This document shows, in pieces, positions 58,366 to 64,000 of a DNA stretch of 64,000 bases. How positions within the stretch are numbered: the first letter of the stretch is position 1; every line of letters starts with the position of its first letter. The notes below the pieces were generated by a model, which was given only the letters and a program-made list of their open reading frames with translations, searched no databases and was not told the DNA's origin. The position numbers and the translations under genes were made by a program. This stretch comes from Sarocladium kiliense. Its lineage: Eukaryota > Ascomycota > Sordariomycetes > Hypocreales > Sarocladiaceae. The stretch lies in the NCBI GenBank assembly GCA_030734395.1, contig JAUZTG010000048.1:1550001-1614000 (forward strand). Reading direction: 5' to 3'.

Positions 58366-59719
58366 GACTCCAACGACCAGGTGCTGCTAGAGTACAATGC
58401 ACGCTCCTCCTGCGTCGGCTGGCATTGCCTGACCACTGCTCAGAAATTCGGCATCATCTTCACAGTTTCCATCGTATGCACTGTACTCTTCGTTTCCTAC
58501 ATGTACTTTGCTGGCAGAGTATTGGCTGCACGCCGAGAGAGGGAGTTCATCCAGCTTCCTGGCGGGAGAAGGGTCCCTCGACGAAGACCCGATCCATCGC
58601 GCTTTGGTTATGAGATGCCTTCCCAGCCTCGAACATACCTACCAGGGCCTCAACTGATGCCGAACCATGTCCAGAACACAATCTTTCATCCACAGCCAGT
58701 ACATCCTGCAGCATTTCCGGTATTTCGGCCACCCCAATGGAGTGCATATCCGCCTTACGGAATACAGTATCAGATGACCAGCTTTCCACCACCGGCATAC
58801 CCTGGCCACGCCCAAAATGCAGAAACACACGACAACCGAACCCACCGCTCATCAGCGAGACAGTCCCATCCTTCTGAAGCGAGAGGCAATGACAGGTTTG
58901 CGGACGCATGCCAAAACCGGCCGGCTGGGTTTCGCTGGCGACAGCGACTCGCACGCATGTTGGGTATGCCAGTTGGCCGAGCATCGACCATTGCATCATC
59001 ATCGTCGTCCAGCTCGACACCTCTGGGCTTTCGAAGCCTCTCCAACCTCGGGGATCGGGCTGGCTCAAGACGGCCCAGCGCTTCTTCCGTTCCGAGGCAA
59101 CAGTTGCGACCCCAGGAACCTGCGAACTATGACAGAAGCCACGATGACAATAAAAAGGGACATCAACGGTTCCCCGAAGACTCTTTGTCCTCTCGAACTG
59201 ATGCAGCCACTGTGCACAGCGACGACTTCGATGCGCCAAGACATAGCCAACAGCAACGAGGGGCACCACCGCGACAAATCAAAGCAAAGGAGCGGCAGAG
59301 CTCCCAGGAGCATCCTCTGGCTTCAGAAAGCAGTTTTGAGTCTAGTAGGACCCGGTCAGATAGGCCTCACTCGCTTCCAACCCACTCATCAGCGACTACC
59401 CCTCAGGCTCGCTTGAGCAATGACAGGTAAGACCATGGCGATAGTAATGCCATTCAAGTGCTCAAAGTCAGCGATACTAAGCAGCACCTTTGGAAATAGG
59501 CAGAAGAATATTGCCAGTATCAGGCGCCACCGTGAGGCAAAGCGGCATGCTTGGGACATGAGGTATGGATGCCTAATACGCTCACAAGACCAGAACTGAC
59601 GCCTGTCATACAGGGCCTCCTCAGGATATGATGATCGGGGAGGCGACACATTCGGCGGTCCCTTGGTTCCTCAGCCTACAGCGTCTAGTATCAATGACAG
59701 GCGACGAGTGTCGATGTGA
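58366..59719 (+). CDS. Single-pass membrane protein of unknown function, 5' end unresolved
   Basis: Three exons are supported: up to 59426, 59500-59562 and 59614-59719, about 409 residues from 58366. An in-frame TAG ends at 58365 and doubles as an AG acceptor (ATTAG), so a short 5' coding exon upstream is likely. The first in-frame ATG inside this exon (codon MYF) falls after the membrane helix and would lose it. Visible parts are RSSCVGWHCLTTAQKFGIIF leading into one helix (about 24-45), then an RRERE stretch, a Pro/Tyr-rich segment (PPQWSAYPPYGIQY), Ser-rich and charged regions, and a C-terminus with IRRHREAKRHAWDMRASSGYD that ends RRRVSM. I do not recognise a family. It is divergent from CTR9. 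Confidence 0.7.
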
Positions 59720-60449
59720 TACAGAGCATAGCAGCGACACGTCAGTTGTTCATGGGATGGCGCAGTGAGCAGCATAGTCAACAGAGCAAATGTCGGCTCG
59801 TGCCACTATCCAAGCATCAGTTGCCAATTACTTCAACGTTTCTGGTACCCGATACATGTGCGTAAGCAGTTATCCTGCTCGGTGGGTAGTCAATCGTCTC
59901 TGTAGCTTGAATGGGAAATGCGTTGAAGAAGGCAGCCATGCTGCGACACCATAATTAGGATCCGTGCTACAGGCCGTGTTAGGGATTTGAGTGACTAAAC
60001 ACACAGTGCACTAACGCCGGGGCTTCAGGGTGGGACAGCTTGCTGATTGGTTTATGAGCGTTAAGCGTCGTCATTCGTAGCTACGGCGGTCGAAGCGGGC
60101 GGAGCTTACCCAAACGCTGCCCGCCGCCCGCGCCGTCACCAGCAACCGTCCCAATCTGCGCCCATACAACTTCGCAACAATAAGGAGATAGGTGTCTGCA
60201 TGTCTATCACGCATAAGTCGGTGGTAATGGACAGGACGATTCCCGGCGCTCTCGTCTTTTGATCGCTTCCAAGCTACAGATCCCAGGCACGGGCCCCAAC
60301 TCACCCCGCCCTCCGCCACAGCCGAGCTCTCTCCACGACGCTTCCGGCAGCGACGCACTCATCGTCATCCACCCTTGCGCCTGCGTCCACCTCAATTTGC
60401 GACAAACAACTTACTCTGCTCGTGGCCTCTCTGGGCTTGAGCATCAAAC
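59720..60449. other. Intergenic, SNX41 promoter
   Basis: The 730 bases contain the 3' end of the membrane-protein gene and the promoter of SNX41. The C-rich stretch 60290-60440 fits a fungal 5' leader. No gene is seen. Confidence 0.45.
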
Positions 60450-62525
60450 ATGTGGAACGACGAGGAGGACAACAACCCTTACGGGACGAGCTTCGACCGC
60501 CGTGACTCGCAGACCTCATCTTCCGCAAACCCAGCCTCCCCTACATCACGCAACTGTAAGCCGCGTCTGAAGCAGCCTAGGACAGGAAGGTTGAGTCACC
60601 GTAAATGAGAGTGCTAACGGAGCCGTATTGTCCAGATCGGTCATTCGAGACTCCGCGAACTCCCACCTCCGACAGCGACGAAGATGTAGTCCACGCTACC
60701 TACACTGGGGAGGAAGAAGAGCCAGCCGCTGGGAGTGCTACCCCCAAACGCAAGCCCGGTGGCTATGACAGTCGCATCGAACAGATCCTTTATGAGAATC
60801 CCGATATGTCGATCTTGATTACCGATGCTGGGAAAAGCTTGGAGAGCGGCGGCAGATACATAGTCTACACCATCCGAACAGGAGTACGTCGAGACATTGC
60901 TTCAGAACGAAACTGCACTAACCTTCCTCTACAGGATCTCGAAGTTCGACGTCGGTACTCAGAGTTTGCATCTTTACGCGATGCCTTGACCCGGCTACAC
61001 CCTACGCTCATCATCCCACCTATCCCGGAAAAGCACACAATGGCAGACTATGCAGCGAAGCCGACCAGCGCGAAGCAGGACCAACAGATCATTGATTTGC
61101 GTAAGCGAATGCTTGCCGTGTTTCTCAACAGGTGTCGGAGAATGGACGCTGTTCGTCTTGATGGTGTTTGGTGGCGCTTCCTTGACCCCAACGCCAGCTG
61201 GGTGCGTATACCTGACATCAAGCGCACTGACTGCGACTGACGAAAGCAGAGCGAGGTTTTGCACTCACACCCGATCGCTTCCATTCCGAAGTCTGTTCTG
61301 AAGGCCCCTCCTCTAGACACAGCGAACCCGACTGCGGCACATAACTATCTTCCTGTCCCTAGTAGCTCCGCAAAGCTGAGGACGAGCAGCGGCTCTTACA
61401 GCGACTCGTCCTCGATCCCCAGCGGTGCTCAGATTGTTTCTCGGTTCCCGTCTGACGCGAGTCAACTGAGCGAGCAGGATCTCGACCCATACTTCACATC
61501 CTACGAAGCATCCATCAAAGAACTCGAGCAGTTATTGATGGGCCCTATAGAGAAGGTCAACCGACGAACGCTCAGCCATCTGTCATCCCTTGCAGCTGAT
61601 CTGTGTGAGCTCGGGTCTCGTTACAATGCGTACGCCCTATCGGAACAAGCGCCGTCTTTGGGTCCGGCCATCGAGCGCGTAGGACAAGCTGCTGATTTGT
61701 CCTACATTGCAACGGAGGAGCTTTCTGGATCACTCGGAGCAACGTTTGCAGAGCCTATGAGGGAGAATGCCCAGTTCGCTGGTGTGGTACGAAGTGTGCT
61801 GAAGTATAGGGTTCTCAAGCGGGTGCAGCAAGACCAGACCAGCGAAGACCTGGAGAAGAAGCGGGCGCTGCTTGACCAGCTTGAGCGCAGTGAAGCGGAA
61901 GCTCGCCGCATTGAGCAGTACCTGTCCGGAAGTCAACAAATTTCATCGCCACCGAAGCGTTCTACGAGTCTCAGGGAACCTTCTCAAAGCCGTCGAGAAG
62001 GGGGCCAGGAGGACACAGAGTCCATCGACTCAGACTTCCCCCCGACCCACGGCGACTTTCCCCCATCCACACCCTCTGCTAGCCAAGGTCTTCCTGAAAG
62101 GAGTACCAGCGTCCCTTCGCATAAGAAGCTTCCAAGTGGAAATTCCATTACGAACAAGATCTTTGGCCCTATTCGGCATGCAGTGCAAGGTGTGGTAGAC
62201 GTCGACCCAGAGCGGACGCGACGTGATACAATCGGCAAAACAAGGGAGTCAATTGGTCAGCTGGAGCAGGCACAGGTTGTTTCTGAGCGCGATGTCCAGG
62301 ATGCAAGTGCAAGTATTCTGAAGGATCTCAAACGCTTCCAACATGATAAGGAGGATGACCTGCGGCGGTACATGGTAAGCTCTCCGTTCAAGACTTCTTC
62401 CGATGCAACGCTTGCTGACATCTATGAAGATCGCATATGCCAAGGCACAAATCGAGTGGGCCAAGAAGAGCAAGCAGCAATGGGAGGAAGCCCGCGCAGA
62501 GGTTGACAAGATAGAGGAGAGATAG
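60450..62525 (+). CDS. SNX41: Sorting nexin Snx41 (PX-BAR)
   Basis: Five exons (60450-60555, 60636-60883, 60935-61201, 61250-62374, 62430-62525) give 613 residues. An acidic start (MWNDEEDNNPYG) precedes a PX domain with the phosphoinositide-binding RRYSEFASLRDALTRLHPTL, IIPPIPEKHT and RKRMLAVFLNRC. A BAR-like coiled region follows (SEQDLDPYFTSYEASIKELE, SVLKYRVLKRVQQDQTSEDL), with a Ser/Pro insert and a final helix (KSKQQWEEARAEVDKIEER). Snx41 pairs with Snx4 or Atg20 in endosome-to-Golgi recycling and selective autophagy (known). Each junction keeps phase; the first intron (80 nt) has a CTAAC branch site. Confidence 0.93.
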
Positions 62526-62935
62526 TCTCCAGAAAGTATTGGAAAAGAGAGACTGTGGTTCAGCTCCGGCCGTGGGTGGTTTAATGTCATGTTTTAGACG
62601 TTGAGCGTTTGCTATTAGGGTCTTCATTCGGATTGACTTGCCTGCTTCTTTGATTAACAAAAGCTCCTAGACAATCTACCATGAGTCAAGAGCGTCACTC
62701 TGGAGATGTAAGTCATATGTCACGACGATGAGTCGCGGGAGCCATCGTAATCGACCACCACAGTGCGTTGATGTGCTGTGCGGTAGAGCAGTAGTAGTTG
62801 CGAACATGGTCGTCGTGCGTGATTCATCTTATCATGTTCACCTAGTGACAATACTCTTCTAAAGCATATTATTCGAGACTCTCTGGGATAGACATGTGCG
62901 CAAGCATTACTGCTCACCCCAAACTGAAATCCTAG
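62526..62935. terminator. 3' ends of two convergent genes
   Basis: These 410 bases between the SNX41 and hydrolase stop codons have no supported frame. Confidence 0.4.
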
Positions 62936-64000
62936 TTAAGAGGAGGACCTCTTCTGCAAGATATCCTCAAACCAGTCGAGCGCGATCTGATTCAGGAGTG
63001 AACTCGCTCCGACAGAGCAATGCTCACCGGCCCCAGCCGCAGCTTCGAAGAAGTGATACGTAGCCTTGGACTTCAATGCCTTGCTGAGCTCCTTGGCTTG
63101 GCCGGGGAAGAACCCATCGTTCTCGGCGTCGCCAACAAATACCGGCGCTTGAATCCTGTCACTGACACCGGTTAGGTTATAGAGGTGCGCTCTCTTGGCA
63201 AACTCGAAGGGGCTTTTGACGTTGAAAGACCACATTCCCTGCTCCAGCGACCATCGTACTGCCGTGGGGGTTGACTTGCTGGCGAGGGCTTCCTCAATGA
63301 TCTGGTTGAAAGCTGTTTCGTTGCCTGAGTCATACAGCTTCTTGACAGCTTCTGGGAAACTACGCAAGATCACCTTGCCGAAGTCATAGACGCCGTCCAC
63401 AGCCAGGACAGCGGCCAAACGGTGCTCGTATGCCGCGGCTCGTGGGGCTAAGTAACCACCAAAAGAGTAGCCCCAGAGTCCGATCTTCTTAGGATCGACT
63501 TCAGGTCTGGTCAGGGCGAAGTCCACAACTGGGGTAATCACCTTCTCCCAGTCAGGGATAAAGCCCCGATCTTGGTATCTGCGGACGGAAGGCTGACCCG
63601 GCCCTTCGTAGGTGATGACGTTGATGCCGCGTAGTAGAGCGGCTGCACCAGCGACATGATACATCTCCTCCTGAGCGCCATCGTAGCCGTTGCCAAGAAT
63701 GATGGTAGGTTGCGGCCCAGGCTTGCCACTGCCGAAGAATATTGCAGGGATGGAGAAGTTGTCATCTGTGGCATTCAACACCACTCGCTGGCCGGGAACA
63801 GGGAGCAACGCCATGGCTGAGTCGAAAGCATCCAACTGCTTCTCCCACAAGCTGTTGATCCTTGGATCGCTCCAATTTCCATGGAGAAAGAAGTCTGCGG
63901 AGCGATAATATGTCGACGCTTTGAAGAACATGTTCCTAGCTGAGACTGGGTGCTTCACCTTGTCAATGGACTTGGCTCTCTTGTGAACACGGATCGCCAG
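62936..64000 (-). CDS. Alpha/beta hydrolase, N-terminus beyond the window edge
   Basis: The frame is open from the stop at 62936 to the right edge, giving 354 residues with no start in view (the codon at 63958 is GTG, with LAIRVHKRAKSIDK encoded ahead of it). The fold shows a short helical segment (MFFKASTYYRSADFFLHGNW), TIILGNGYDGAQEEMY, the nucleophile elbow LWGYSFGGYLAPRAAA (GxSxG), the acid FVGDAENDGFFPGQ and the catalytic His in GAGEHCSVGA. This pattern is that of fungal esterases/hydrolases related to 2,6-dihydroxypseudooxynicotine hydrolase-type and FrsA-like enzymes (known family). Substrate unknown. All three triad residues appear present. Further exons upstream are expected. Confidence 0.85.
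   Translation of the reverse strand: MAIRVHKRAKSIDKVKHPVSARNMFFKASTYYRSADFFLHGNWSDPRINSLWEKQLDAFDSAMALLPVPGQRVVLNATDDNFSIPAIFFGSGKPGPQPTIILGNGYDGAQEEMYHVAGAAALLRGINVITYEGPGQPSVRRYQDRGFIPDWEKVITPVVDFALTRPEVDPKKIGLWGYSFGGYLAPRAAAYEHRLAAVLAVDGVYDFGKVILRSFPEAVKKLYDSGNETAFNQIIEEALASKSTPTAVRWSLEQGMWSFNVKSPFEFAKRAHLYNLTGVSDRIQAPVFVGDAENDGFFPGQAKELSKALKSKATYHFFEAAAGAGEHCSVGASSLLNQIALDWFEDILQKRSSS

Noticed and set aside
1..64000. tRNA genes, CRISPR arrays, intact transposons or viral genes
   Set aside because: I found no cloverleaf with a GTTCRANNC arm, no regularly spaced direct repeats with unique spacers, and no transposase, integrase or reverse-transcriptase frame. A weak or decayed element could have been missed by eye.

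Overview
This is a window from the nuclear genome of a filamentous ascomycete (Pezizomycotina; Sordariomycetes is my guess, not a demonstrated placement). The evidence is genes split by short introns (49-119 nt) with GTRNGT donors, CTAAC/CTGAC-like branch sites and YAG acceptors, plus typical fungal proteins: a Zn2Cys6 regulator, Dal5-type and DHA1-type MFS carriers, Sur7/PalI, Pan1, Slh1, Ctr9 and Snx41. I rebuilt the exon structures by hand and checked phase at every junction. I see no tRNA, rRNA, CRISPR array or intact transposon.

Layout. 1-106: 5' end of a reverse-strand gene that runs off the left edge. 1.0-6.9 kb: a divergent pair, a processive family-2 glycosyltransferase of the chitin/hyaluronan synthase type and a nucleotide-sugar 6-dehydrogenase whose active-site motif resembles UDP-HexNAc dehydrogenases. 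Together they look like a locus for a uronic-acid-containing surface polysaccharide. 8.4-9.5 kb: a Sur7/PalI family membrane protein. 11.6-13.2 kb: a DHA1-type MFS transporter.

13.6-31.9 kb is the most interesting part, an apparent catabolic gene cluster. It holds a class III (ornithine-type) aminotransferase, a LamB/YcsF protein, a TauD-type 2-oxoglutarate dioxygenase, a Dal5-type permease, a 1259-residue biotin carboxylase-PxpC-PxpB-biotinyl fusion with no allophanate hydrolase, a class II aldolase/adducin protein, a Zn2Cys6 regulator and a D-2-hydroxyacid dehydrogenase. The LamB family is named after the Aspergillus nidulans lam locus for lactam use. I infer an expanded lactam (cyclic amide) utilisation cluster: a permease for uptake, a biotin-dependent carboxylase plus LamB to open the ring, an aminotransferase for the omega-amino acid released, and oxidoreductase and aldolase steps downstream. 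The promoters inside the cluster are rich in HGATAR motifs (about 28 in 4.4 kb by eye), as expected if a GATA factor gives nitrogen control.

33-63 kb is housekeeping: a Rab-like GTPase, the RQT/ASCC3 helicase Slh1, the endocytic scaffold Pan1 (which lacks the usual polyproline/WH2-like tail and overlaps the Slh1 start), a PH-leucine-rich-repeat protein, NADH-cytochrome b5 reductase, the PAF1-complex subunit Ctr9, a single-pass membrane protein of unknown function, and Snx41. The right edge cuts an alpha/beta hydrolase gene. Two gaps (9.5-11.6 and 49.4-52.2 kb) hold no gene that I can support.
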